Part shown: positions 35,659-44,931 of the stretch, piece by piece
Layout of the letters: every line of letters starts with the position of its first letter
Numbering within the stretch: position 1 is the stretch's first letter
Source: JBBROS01 sp965199595
GTDB lineage: Bacteria; Pseudomonadota; Alphaproteobacteria; Acetobacterales; Acetobacteraceae
Direction: 5' to 3'
DNA length: 64,000 bases
NCBI GenBank assembly: GCA_965199595.1
Contig: OZ241182.1
Span: 1,240,001 to 1,304,000, forward strand
The notes under the pieces: model-generated
Databases searched by the model: none
What the model was told of the DNA's origin: nothing
What the model saw: the letters and a program-made list of their open reading frames with translations, nothing else
Program-made: the position numbers and the translations under genes

Positions 35659-36423
35659 ATGAGCACACCTGATCGCCGTTCCTTCGACAGCCCGCGCCGG
35701 GGCTCCCGCGGCCGCAGCCGTGACGATGATTTTGGGGGGGGTGGCGGCGGCAAGCGCGACGAGCCCTACGTGCCGCGCGACAGTTTCGTGCCGCGGGGCG
35801 GCGACCGTCCGCCCGCAGGGTTCGGCGGTGCGCCGCGTGGCTTCAACGCTCCCATGGGCCCGGAGACGGGCGCCGTGGTCAAGTGGTTCAACGGCGAGAA
35901 GGGCTTTGGCTTCGTGGAACTCGAGGGCGGCGGCGGTGACGCCTTCCTGCACATCAGCGTGCTGTCGCGCGCCGGTTATCAGACGGTGCAGCCGGGCGCC
36001 ACGCTGCGGGTGCTGACCTCGGCCGGGCAGAAGGGTCCGCAGGTCGCTGAAGTGAACAGCGTCGACGAGAGCACGGCCACGCCGGGCGGCGCGTCCGGCG
36101 GTGGTGGCGGCCCGGCCGGCGGCGGCTATGGCGGCGCCATGGCCGGTGGCGATCGTGGCGGCTTCGGCGATCGGCCGCGGCCCGCGGCGCGCGCTCCGGT
36201 CGATATGAGCAGCGCCGTCGAGATGCGTGGGACCGTGAAGTGGTTCAACGCCGAGAAGGGCTTTGGTTTCGTGATGCCCGATGGCGGCGGCAAGGATGTG
36301 TTCGTGCACATCTCGGCGCTGAACCGCGGCGGGCTTTCGGGCCTAGAGCCGAACCAGACGGTCAAGATGCAGGTGGCCGATGGACGTCGTGGCCCCGAGG
36401 CCGTTTCCGTCGAGAACAGCTGA
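35659..36423 (+). CDS. Cold-shock protein with two CSD domains
   Basis: 254-residue protein with two cold-shock domains joined by a glycine-rich linker. CSD1 is about residues 73-130 (GAVVKWFNGEKGFGFVELEG, then DAFLHISVL). CSD2 is about 192-250 (RGTVKWFNAEKGFGFVMPDG, then DVFVHISAL); both keep the RNP1 and RNP2 aromatic motifs. The N-terminus is Arg/Gly-rich (RRGSRGRSRDDDFGGGGGG), a likely disordered RNA-binding tail. Double-CSD proteins are common in alphaproteobacteria and act as RNA chaperones. The ATG at 35659 follows TTGAGACAAGAAT. Confidence 0.94.
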   Translation: MSTPDRRSFDSPRRGSRGRSRDDDFGGGGGGKRDEPYVPRDSFVPRGGDRPPAGFGGAPRGFNAPMGPETGAVVKWFNGEKGFGFVELEGGGGDAFLHISVLSRAGYQTVQPGATLRVLTSAGQKGPQVAEVNSVDESTATPGGASGGGGGPAGGGYGGAMAGGDRGGFGDRPRPAARAPVDMSSAVEMRGTVKWFNAEKGFGFVMPDGGGKDVFVHISALNRGGLSGLEPNQTVKMQVADGRRGPEAVSVENS

Positions 36424-36449
36424 TCCGACAGCGCGGCCGTCCCTGGTGG

Positions 36450-37124
36450 ATGGCCGCGTTTGCCTTTGTTCTGCTGCCGGGCGTTGGTGCCCGTGATCCG
36501 CGGATCGTTGCCGATCCGCATGTGATGCCCTGGGCTGCCGTGGCCCGGCTTCAGGTGCCTGGCGTATCCCGCTGCACCGCCGTGATCGTTGCCCCCAACT
36601 TTGCCGTGACCGCGGCGCATTGCCTGACCAAGGCCGGCCTGGGGCATTTCGTGCAGCCGGGCTCCATTCATCTTCTGCTGGGGTATGATGCCGGGTCGTT
36701 CGTGCGGCATATCGTGCCGGATGCGGTGATCCTGCCGGCGGGCGCCGATGCGTCCGGGCTTGGGCCGCGGGCGGCGGACTTTGCAGTGCTGCATTTTGCC
36801 GGGCCGGCTCGGGATGTTCTGCCGCTGGATGTTGGTGCGGTGACGCCTGGGGCAGGGCTGTATCTGGCCGGGTTCAATCAGGATCGGGTGGAGCGGCTGG
36901 GGGTGGACCCGGGATGCCGGGCGCTGGGGTATGTGCGGGGACCGAGGGAGCGGCCGTTGCTGGCGCATGACTGCACGGGGACGCGGGGGACCAGCGGCGG
37001 GCCTGTGCTGGTGGCGGATGGGCACGGGGCATTTCGGGTGGTGGGGATTCAGGTGGCGGCCCATGCCGGGACGGGGGGTGTTGCGGTGCCGGCGGCTGCG
37101 GTGGCAGCTTTGTTGCCGCCGTAA
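36450..37124 (+). CDS. Trypsin-like serine protease, secreted
   Basis: 224 residues from the ATG at 36450, 26 bp after the cold-shock gene. A short signal peptide (MAAFAFVLLPGVGARD) precedes an S1 protease domain with the whole triad visible: His in VTAAHCLTKA, Asp in AADFAVLHF and Ser in GTRGTSGGPVL. The disulfide Cys pairs around TAAHC and CRALGY...HDC are in place. The substrate is unknown; there is no PDZ domain. The frame is open upstream through the cold-shock gene, but only as a shadow. Confidence 0.88.
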   Translation: MAAFAFVLLPGVGARDPRIVADPHVMPWAAVARLQVPGVSRCTAVIVAPNFAVTAAHCLTKAGLGHFVQPGSIHLLLGYDAGSFVRHIVPDAVILPAGADASGLGPRAADFAVLHFAGPARDVLPLDVGAVTPGAGLYLAGFNQDRVERLGVDPGCRALGYVRGPRERPLLAHDCTGTRGTSGGPVLVADGHGAFRVVGIQVAAHAGTGGVAVPAAAVAALLPP

Positions 37125-37154
37125 CCGGGGATTCGGCTTGGCTGGGTGTGGGGT

Positions 37155-37172
37155 GGTGGGCTGGCGCCCACC
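37155..37172. terminator. Hairpin between convergent protease and SDR genes
   Basis: GGTGGGC and GCCCACC form a perfect 7-bp stem with a TGGC loop in the 58-bp gap of two convergent genes; GGTTTG follows on the plus strand. It is probably a weak terminator for one or both. Confidence 0.4.
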
Positions 37173-37182
37173 CTATGGTTTG

Positions 37183-37899
37183 TCAGGCCTGGGCGGGGGC
37201 GTGGTGGGTTATGACCTGGCCAGTCTGGGTCACGCCGGGGTCGCAGAGGCCGGCGAGAGGGGCGGCGATGTCGGCGGGTTGTTGGATGGTGGCGGGGTTC
37301 TCGCCGGGCATGGCATCGGCGCGCAGGCGGGTGGCGGTGGGGCCGGGGTCGAACAGGTTGACGCGGAGGGGGGTGGTCGCGGTTTCGTGGGCCCAGCTGC
37401 GCACCAGGTTCTCGAGGCCGGCCTTGCTGGCACCGTAGGCGCCCCAGTAGGCGCGGGGGTCGGCGGCCCGGCTGTCCGTCAGGAACACGGCACGGCCGGC
37501 GGGGGCGGCCTGGAGCAGGGGGGCGGTGGTGCGGATCAGGCGCCAGGCGGCGGTGAGGTTGACGCCGATGACGGCGTCCCAGTCCCTGGGGGTGATGTGG
37601 CCGGCTGGGGTCAGTTTGCCGAGGGTTCCCGCGGCGTGGACCAGGATATCAAGGCGGCCGAAGCGGGCGTGCAGGCTGGGGCCGATGGGGTCCAGGGCGG
37701 GGCCGTCCATCAGGTCCTGCGGCAGCAGGGTGGCGGTGCCGCCGAGCTGACGGATGGCGTCGTCCGTGGCCTCCAGCCCACCCAGGGTGCGGGCGGTGAG
37801 GACGATGTGGGCGCCGCGCCGGGCCAGCTCGATGGCGGTGGCGGCGCCGATGCCGCGGCTGGCGCCGGTGACGAGTGCGACGAGGCCGGAGAGGGGCAT
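37183..37899 (-). CDS. SDR family oxidoreductase
   Basis: 238-residue short-chain dehydrogenase. Nucleotide motif ALVTGASRGIGAATAIELAR, VHAAGTLGKLTP in the NAG position, VFLTDSRAADPRAYWGAYGASKAGL with the Tyr-x3-Lys pair. Its ATG overlaps the purF stop by one base (TGATG), a placement seen in many alphaproteobacteria, where an SDR follows purF. Substrate unknown; it is probably expressed with purF. Confidence 0.92.
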   Translation of the reverse strand: MPLSGLVALVTGASRGIGAATAIELARRGAHIVLTARTLGGLEATDDAIRQLGGTATLLPQDLMDGPALDPIGPSLHARFGRLDILVHAAGTLGKLTPAGHITPRDWDAVIGVNLTAAWRLIRTTAPLLQAAPAGRAVFLTDSRAADPRAYWGAYGASKAGLENLVRSWAHETATTPLRVNLFDPGPTATRLRADAMPGENPATIQQPADIAAPLAGLCDPGVTQTGQVITHHAPAQA

Positions 37900-39395
37900 C
37901 AGGCCTCGGTGAGCAGGCTGAGTTGGCGGTCGGCGTTGTCCGTCATGTCGTTGAGCGAGATCGGGTATTCGCCGGTGAAGCAGGCGTCGCAGTAGTGCGG
38001 CTTGGCGGCGTCGCGGCCGCCATCCTTGCCCAAGGCGCGGTACAGGCCGTCGAGCGAGACGAAGGCCAGGCTGTCGGCGCCGATGAGCCTGGCCATCTCC
38101 TCGATGTTGTGCCGGGCCGCGAGGAGCTTGCCGCGCTCGGGGGTGTCGATGCCGTAGAAGCAGGAGTGGGTGGTGGGCGGCGAGGAGATGCGCATGTGCA
38201 CCTCGCGGGCCCCGGCGGCGCGGACCATCTCGACGATCTTGCGGCTGGTGGTGCCGCGCACGATGCTGTCATCCACCAGGATGACGCGCTTGCCTTCCAG
38301 CATGGCGCGGTTGGCGGAGTGCTTCAGCTTCACGCCCAGGTTGCGGATGCTGTCCGTGGGTTCGATGAAGGTGCGGCCCACGTAGTGGTTTCGGATGATG
38401 CCGAGTTCGAAGGGGATGCCGCTCTGGGTGCTGTAGCCCATGGCGGAGGGGACGCCGCTGTCGGGGACCGGCACCACGATATCGGCCTCGACGTGGCTTT
38501 CCATGGCCAGCTCGGCGCCGATGCGCTTGCGGGCGCTGTAGACCGGGGTGCCCTCCATCACCGAGTCGGGGCGGGCGAAATAGACGTACTCGAACACGCA
38601 GAAGCGGCTGCGGCAGGCGCCCCAGGGCTTGATGCTGTGCACGCCGCGGTCGTCGATCATGACGATCTCGCCGGGGTCCACGTCGCGCACGAAGTCGGCG
38701 CCGACGATGTCCAGCGCGCAGGTTTCCGAGGCGAGGACCCAGCCGCCGGTGCCGGTGTTGCCGATGCGGCCCAGGATGAGGGGGCGGACGCCGAGGGGGT
38801 CGCGCACGCCGATCAGCGCCTCGTTGGAGAGGGCGACCAGGGAGTAGGCGCCGATCACCTGCTTCAGCGCGTCGATCAGGCGGTCGACAACCGTGGAGTA
38901 GAGGCTGATGGCGATGAGGTGGATGAACACCTCGCTGTCCGTGGTGGACTGGAACAGGCAGCCGCGGCGGACCAGCTGGTGGTGCAGGGCGTTGGCGTTG
39001 GTGAGGTTGCCGTTATGCGCCACCGCGAAGCCGCCGAACGCGAAGTCCGCATAGAGCGGCTGCACGTTGCGGATGATGGTGTCGCCGGTGGTGGCGTAGC
39101 GGTTATGGCCCACGGCGTTCATGCCCGGCAGCCCGGCGATCACCTTGGCCTGGCCGAAGTTGTCGCCCACCAGGCCCAGGCCGCGATGGATGTGGAAGCG
39201 GCCGCCATCGTAGCTGACGATGCCGGTCGCCTCCTGTCCGCGGTGCTGCAGGGCGTGGAGGCCGAGGGCGGTGACGGCCGCGGCGTCCGTGACGCCCCAG
39301 ACGCCGAAGACGCCACATTCCTCGTGCAGCTTGTCGTCGTCGATCAGCGACACGGCAGGGGAAGGGGCGGCGTCGTGGGGCGTGGTGGAAACCAT
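37899..39395 (-). CDS. purF: Amidophosphoribosyltransferase
   Basis: First committed step of purine synthesis (PRPP plus glutamine to phosphoribosylamine). 498 residues from the ATG at 39395, with AGGAGG upstream. A 26-residue propeptide (ends DDDKLHEE) precedes the catalytic Cys27 in CGVFGVWG; NRYATTG and HNGNLTNA follow. The PRPP loop is VILVDDSIVRGTTSRKIVEM. Cys266, Cys412, Cys469 and Cys472 (the last two in HYCDACF) match the four ligands of the [4Fe-4S] cluster of the Bacillus-type enzyme, so an oxygen-sensitive, processed form is expected. It follows cvpA by 8 bp. Confidence 0.98.
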   Translation of the reverse strand: MVSTTPHDAAPSPAVSLIDDDKLHEECGVFGVWGVTDAAAVTALGLHALQHRGQEATGIVSYDGGRFHIHRGLGLVGDNFGQAKVIAGLPGMNAVGHNRYATTGDTIIRNVQPLYADFAFGGFAVAHNGNLTNANALHHQLVRRGCLFQSTTDSEVFIHLIAISLYSTVVDRLIDALKQVIGAYSLVALSNEALIGVRDPLGVRPLILGRIGNTGTGGWVLASETCALDIVGADFVRDVDPGEIVMIDDRGVHSIKPWGACRSRFCVFEYVYFARPDSVMEGTPVYSARKRIGAELAMESHVEADIVVPVPDSGVPSAMGYSTQSGIPFELGIIRNHYVGRTFIEPTDSIRNLGVKLKHSANRAMLEGKRVILVDDSIVRGTTSRKIVEMVRAAGAREVHMRISSPPTTHSCFYGIDTPERGKLLAARHNIEEMARLIGADSLAFVSLDGLYRALGKDGGRDAAKPHYCDACFTGEYPISLNDMTDNADRQLSLLTEA

Positions 39396-39403
39396 GCGTC
39401 CTC

Positions 39404-39991
39404 CTAGTCCCGAGCGGGTCGGGAACCCATAGCGCGCCCGGTGGGGCTGGATTGCAGCAGCGATGCGGCGGTGGTCTCGCGCCCGGCTGGCGGGGCCGCG
39501 ACGGCGGGGCGGTAGGCGGCGGGCAGGTGCTCGGCCAGCCACACCGCACCGCGATGGGCGATGGGGAGCGCGCGGGCCTGGGTGACGGGTGGTGGCCATT
39601 GTTCGACGGGGATCGCGAGCCCGACCAGGATATACACGGCGGAGACCAGCACCGCACCCCGCGCGAGGCCGAACAGCAGGCCGAGCGTGCGGTCCAGCCC
39701 GCCGAGGGCGGAGCGGCGGATGGCGCCGCTGATGGTGCTGGCGATGATCCAGCACACCACGAGCACGATGACGAAGACGCCGCCGAAGGCGACGATGGCG
39801 GCGGTGGTGGGGTCGCTGAACTGCTGGCGGACGTAGGGTTCCACGTAGGGGAAGGCGCCGTAGGAGCTGGCGGCGACGGCGGCGATCACCCAGGCGCCGA
39901 GGCCGAGCACCTCACGCACCAGGCCACGCAGGAAGGCCAGCAGCCCGGATACCGCGATCGCCGCAAGGACAACGAGGTCCACCCAGTTCAT
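39404..39991 (-). CDS. cvpA: CvpA family membrane protein
   Basis: 195-residue inner-membrane protein with four hydrophobic segments (from LVVLAAIAVSGLLAFLRGLV to GAVLVSAVYILVGLAIP) and a cytoplasmic tail of about 60 residues. The FLRGLVREVLGLGAWV start and GLDRTLGLLFGLARGA block are typical. CvpA was named for colicin V production and is linked to envelope stress and purF polarity in other bacteria; its exact function is unknown. It is the first gene of cvpA-purF-SDR, under the promoter at 40020-40048. Confidence 0.93.
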   Translation of the reverse strand: MNWVDLVVLAAIAVSGLLAFLRGLVREVLGLGAWVIAAVAASSYGAFPYVEPYVRQQFSDPTTAAIVAFGGVFVIVLVVCWIIASTISGAIRRSALGGLDRTLGLLFGLARGAVLVSAVYILVGLAIPVEQWPPPVTQARALPIAHRGAVWLAEHLPAAYRPAVAAPPAGRETTAASLLQSSPTGRAMGSRPARD

Positions 39992-40019
39992 TCAGCGGTC
40001 CGGTGCATGGTGTGCCGGG

Positions 40020-40048
40020 GATATAGGGCGCCGGCGCGTCCGGGTAAA
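40020..40048 (-). promoter_or_regulatory. Probable sigma-70 promoter of cvpA-purF
   Basis: On the minus strand TTTACC (40043-40048), a 17-bp spacer and TATATC (40020-40025), 29 bp before the cvpA ATG at 39991. It falls in the only gap (39992-40081) between radA and cvpA. No purine-type operator was recognised. Confidence 0.55.
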
Positions 40049-40081
40049 CCCGGATGCCGGGCGTGCGCGGGCAAACCGTTG

Positions 40082-41474
<1,393 letters not shown>

Positions 41475-41482
<8 letters not shown>

Positions 41483-41978
41483 GGCGGGTCAGCCGGTCTG
41501 AGAAGGCGATGGCAACGAGGACGGCGTGGGTGGCGGGGTCGGCATGGACCCTGGTCCAGGCGGCGAAGGCGGTCCGTGCCATGGATAGGCTGGCCCGGGC
41601 TTCTTGAATCAAGGGAGCGACCTCCAGACGATAATCGGCATCCAGCCGCGCGATCTGCAGCTCCACAAAGGCCTGGGCGACTTTGAGGAGTGATGGTGGA
41701 ACGGCGCCTGGCATGATCTCGGCGAGGTATTTGGGCCGGGCCCTGCCTTGGGCCAGCAGGCCCTCGCAGATGCGGGCGATGCCGCGGTGCTCGATCGGCC
41801 GGCGGATTGTGGCGTGCAGGCCTGGGTTGCCGGTGCCCGCGATCCTTGTGGCAGCCTCGCTCGTCAGCAGGTTGAAGATGGCATAGTAGGCGGCTGAGAT
41901 GGAGCGGCGCATGTCGGCTTCGTCCGGCCTGCCGGAGAGCAGGCGGCCGGCGTGATCCAGCAACTGAAGCGGGTGCAT
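41475..41978 (-). CDS. HEPN-like protein (UPF0332 type)
   Basis: 167-residue all-helical protein. The N-terminal MRRSISAAYYAIFNLLTSEA block (residues 23-42) and the later FVELQIARLDADYRLEVAP are the two helices that define HEPN/UPF0332 proteins, many of which are RNases or sugar-nucleotide-linked toxins. A possible R-x4-H (RRPIEH) lies near residue 80, but the polar residue after Arg is itself Arg, so catalytic ability is uncertain. The ATG at 41978 is 4 bp after a small acidic-protein gene, and the 3' end overlaps radA. It could be a toxin-like partner of the upstream gene; no MNT nucleotidyltransferase is present. Confidence 0.7.
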
Positions 41979-41982
41979 TCCG

Positions 41983-42276
41983 TCAGTGATCCACCGGGTC
42001 AGCGAGGATGCGGGTGCCGGGGATGCGGCCGTGGACGATGCGGCGGGCGCCGTCCGACAGGGCCAGCATCAAGTTGCCCCACATGTCGGCCTCGGTTTCG
42101 CTGACTTCGTCGCCGGCAGCCAGGTAAAGCTCGATCCAGACTCCTGGATCCCCGTCCCAGCGGTCGCCGAACCGCACTTCGACGCGTTTGACCTCGGGCG
42201 GCAGGTGGTGTTCGCGCACCATGTCCTGCACGCGCTGCTCGAGCAGGTCGAAGTCCTCAAAGGGCATCATGTCCAT
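41983..42276 (-). CDS. Small acidic protein of unknown function (97 aa), HEPN partner
   Basis: 97 residues from the ATG at 42276 (MDMMPFEDFDLLEQRVQDMV); a second ATG pair follows two codons later. The composition is real-protein-like: amphipathic helix at the N-terminus, then strands VKRVEVRFGDRWDGDPGVWI and a D/E-rich segment (AAGDEVSETEADMWGNLMLA). I do not recognise the family. It is 36 bp after mlaF and 4 bp before the HEPN gene, so the two form a unit inside a housekeeping operon. An antitoxin or regulatory partner role is a guess from position and charge. There is no clear Shine-Dalgarno site. Confidence 0.6.
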   Translation of the reverse strand: MDMMPFEDFDLLEQRVQDMVREHHLPPEVKRVEVRFGDRWDGDPGVWIELYLAAGDEVSETEADMWGNLMLALSDGARRIVHGRIPGTRILADPVDH

Positions 42277-42311
42277 GAGTTGAGGATGGGGGCGTCGGGC
42301 GGGTGGTGCAA

Positions 42312-43079
42312 CTACCGCCGCAGTTCCATGCCGATGGGGCCGTCGCGGCGGCCGTGGGTGAACTGGTCGACCATGGGGTTGCCGCTTTGCAGCAGTTCGG
42401 CGGCCGCACCTCGCCAGACCAGTTTGCCGCGGTAGAGCATGGCGGCGGTGTCGCCGATGCGGGTGGCGCTGGCCATGTCGTGGGTGATGGCGATGGCGGT
42501 GCTGCCCAGGCGCTTCACGCAGTCCACGATCAGGCCGTCGATCACGGCGCCCATGATGGGGTCGAGACCGGTGGTGGGTTCGTCGAAGAACAGGATCTCG
42601 GGCCGGGCGGCGATGGCGCGGGCCAGGCCGACGCGCTTCTGCATGCCGCCGGAGAGTTCGGCGGGGGAGAGGTCGCCGACGCTGGGGTCGAGGCCGACCT
42701 GGGAGAGGACTTCGCCGGCGCGGGTGCGGGCCTGGGCGCGGCTGACGGTGTGCCGGGCCAGGAGGCCGAAGGCGACGTTCTCCCAGACGGGCAGGCTGTC
42801 GAACAGGGCGCCGCCCTGGAACAGCATGCCGATGCCGGCGCGGGCCCGCTCGGCGGCGCGGGGAGCGAGGCTCAGGATGTTCCGGCCGTCGATCTCGATG
42901 GTGCCGGCGTCGGGCTCGATGAGGCCGAGGATGCATTTCAGCAGCACGGACTTCCCGCTGCCGGAGCCGCCGATGACGACCATGGAGGTGCCCTGCGCGA
43001 CATCGAGGTCGATGCCGTCCAGCACCTTCTTGTCGCCGAACGCCTTGTGCAGGCCGCGGACGCAAATCTTGGAGGTCAT
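42312..43079 (-). CDS. mlaF: Phospholipid ABC transporter ATP-binding protein
   Basis: 255-residue ABC ATPase of the Mla system, which moves phospholipids between outer and inner membranes. Walker A GGSGSGKS at 37-44, Q-loop at LFQGGALFDSLPVWENVAFG (diagnostic for MlaF), signature LSGGMQKRVGLARA, Walker B ILFFDEPTTGLDP, H-loop ITHDM. Its ATG overlaps the mlaE stop (ATGA). mlaD (the MCE protein) does not follow, so the rest of the system must lie elsewhere. Confidence 0.95.
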   Translation of the reverse strand: MTSKICVRGLHKAFGDKKVLDGIDLDVAQGTSMVVIGGSGSGKSVLLKCILGLIEPDAGTIEIDGRNILSLAPRAAERARAGIGMLFQGGALFDSLPVWENVAFGLLARHTVSRAQARTRAGEVLSQVGLDPSVGDLSPAELSGGMQKRVGLARAIAARPEILFFDEPTTGLDPIMGAVIDGLIVDCVKRLGSTAIAITHDMASATRIGDTAAMLYRGKLVWRGAAAELLQSGNPMVDQFTHGRRDGPIGMELRR

Positions 43080-43861
43080 GAGACGAAGAACAGCTCGGTG
43101 AGCACGTAGTCGAAGGCCAGGATCAGGATGCTGGCGGTGACGACGGCGCTGGTGGTGGCGGACCCCACGCCCTGGGCGCCGCCGCGGCTGTTGTAGCCGT
43201 GGTAGCAGCCCATCAGCGCGATGAGCAGGCCGAACACCGCGGCCTTGGCCAGGCCGGCGACGATGTCGTTGGTCTGCAGGATGTCGGCGGTGGCGCGCAG
43301 GTAGGCGGGACCGGTGAAGCCGAGCTTGACGACCGCGACCAGGAAGCCGCCGGCGACGCCCAGGATATCGGCGACCACCACCAGCAGCGGCAGGGCCAGC
43401 AGGCCGGCGAGCAGGCGGGGGGCGACCAGGTATTTCATCGGGTTGGTGGAGAGGGTGCCGAGGGCGTCGATCTGGTCGGTGACGCGCATGGTGCCCAGCT
43501 CGGCGGCCATGGCGGCGCCGACCCGGCCCGCCACCATCAGCCCGGCCAGCACCGGACCCAGCTCACGCACCACCGAGAGCGCCACGACGCTGGCGGTGGC
43601 GCTGCTGGCGTTGAAGCGGGCGAAGCCGCTGTAGCTCTGCAGCGCGATCACCATGCCGGAGAACAGCGCGGTGAGGGCCACGACGGGCAGGCTGAAGAAG
43701 GAGAACTCGATAAAGGCGTTGAGGAACATGCGGCCGTAGAAGGGCGGGCGCACGAGGTGCGACAGGCCGGTGGCGCCGAACAGGACGACGGCGCCGGTGC
43801 GGCGGACGAGGCCGATCGTGCCGCGGCCCAGGGCCGCGGTGGCATCCAACGGGTTTATCAT
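43076..43861 (-). CDS. mlaE: Phospholipid ABC transporter permease
   Basis: 261-residue MlaE permease, about six hydrophobic segments. Typical regions are FIEFSFFSLPVVALTALFSG, LGPVLAGLMVAGRVGAAMAA with MRVTDQIDAL (the conserved ELGTM...QIDAL motif) and PRLLAGLLALPLLVVVAD. The start is the ATG at 43861, overlapping the alr stop by 4 bp; the open frame further upstream is a shadow of alr. It forms the inner-membrane core with MlaF. Confidence 0.95.
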   Translation of the reverse strand: MINPLDATAALGRGTIGLVRRTGAVVLFGATGLSHLVRPPFYGRMFLNAFIEFSFFSLPVVALTALFSGMVIALQSYSGFARFNASSATASVVALSVVRELGPVLAGLMVAGRVGAAMAAELGTMRVTDQIDALGTLSTNPMKYLVAPRLLAGLLALPLLVVVADILGVAGGFLVAVVKLGFTGPAYLRATADILQTNDIVAGLAKAAVFGLLIALMGCYHGYNSRGGAQGVGSATTSAVVTASILILAFDYVLTELFFVS

Positions 43862-44931
43862 GCCGGGATGTAAGTCCGGCCGTAGCGGCGCCCGAGGTTG
43901 GTCAGCACCTCGTAGGCGTTGGTGCCGGCCTGGGCGGCCAGGGCGTCGATGGGGTTTGCCGGGCCGATCAGCTCCAGCCACGTGCCGGGCTGGGCTCCGG
44001 GCGCTTCGGTGACGTCGAAGGTGGTCAGGTCCATGGAGACACGCCCTACCAGCGGGACGGGGGCGCCGTCAAAGTGCGCCATCGCCCGGTTGCTGAGGCT
44101 GCGGAAGTAGCCGTCGGCGTAGCCCACGGAGACGGTGGCGATGCGGGTGGGGCGGGTGGCGGTCCAGATGCCGTTGTAGCCGACGGTTTCGCCGGGGGCG
44201 ATGTCGCGGGTTTGCAGGATCATGGCGCGGAGCCGCACCACGGGGCGCAGGGGGTTCGGGTGGCCGGGGGTGGGGTTCACGCCGTAGAGGGCGGCGCCGG
44301 GCCTTGCGAGATTCGAGTGGAAGGCGGGGCCGCGGAACAGACCGGATGAGTTCGCGAGGCTGCGGGGAGCTGGTGGGAGGCGGTCACAGGCGGCGTTGAA
44401 GGCCCGGGCCTGGTGGAGGCTGGTGGGGTCTGCCGGGTCTTCGGCGGCGGTGAGGTGGGTCATGATGTAGTCGAGGGTGATGCCGTCGAGGCGGTGGGGT
44501 TCGGCGGCGAGGGTCTCGAGTTCGGCGGGGGAGAGGCCGAGGCGGTTCATGCCGGTGTCGATGTGCAGCAGGGCGGGGAGGGGGCGGGCGGCCTGGCGGG
44601 CTGCGTCCTGCCAGGCGGCGATCTCTCCCAGGGAGCCGAGGACGGGGCGGAGGCCGTGGGCGACGAAGTCGGGTGCGGCGCCGGGCCAGAGGCCGTTGAG
44701 GACGGCGAGCATGGTGCGGGGGAGGAGGGGGCGGATGGCGAGGGCTTCGTCGAGGTGGGCGACGAAGACGTGGCGGCAGCCGGCGGCATGGAGGGCGGGG
44801 GCGACCCGGGTGGCGCCCAGGCCGTAGGCGTCGGCTTTCAGGACTGCGGCGCTCGGGTGGCGCGCGGTCAGGGTCTGCCAGTTTTGGACGATGGCGGCGA
44901 GATCGACCTGGAGGTCAGTGACCGGCGTCAT
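43858..44931 (-). CDS. alr: Alanine racemase
   Basis: PLP enzyme that supplies D-alanine for peptidoglycan; 357 residues from the ATG at 44931 (an in-frame ATG 12 codons upstream lies in dnaB). The PLP lysine is in AVLKADAYGLGA, followed by HIDTGMNRLGL, YNGIWTATRPTRIATVSVGY with the RIA..VGYADG motif (catalytic Tyr) and GRVSMDLTTFDVT. It overlaps the end of dnaB by 17 bp and mlaE by 4 bp, so dnaB-alr-mlaE-mlaF are one coupled unit. Confidence 0.97.
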   Translation of the reverse strand: MTPVTDLQVDLAAIVQNWQTLTARHPSAAVLKADAYGLGATRVAPALHAAGCRHVFVAHLDEALAIRPLLPRTMLAVLNGLWPGAAPDFVAHGLRPVLGSLGEIAAWQDAARQAARPLPALLHIDTGMNRLGLSPAELETLAAEPHRLDGITLDYIMTHLTAAEDPADPTSLHQARAFNAACDRLPPAPRSLANSSGLFRGPAFHSNLARPGAALYGVNPTPGHPNPLRPVVRLRAMILQTRDIAPGETVGYNGIWTATRPTRIATVSVGYADGYFRSLSNRAMAHFDGAPVPLVGRVSMDLTTFDVTEAPGAQPGTWLELIGPANPIDALAAQAGTNAYEVLTNLGRRYGRTYIPA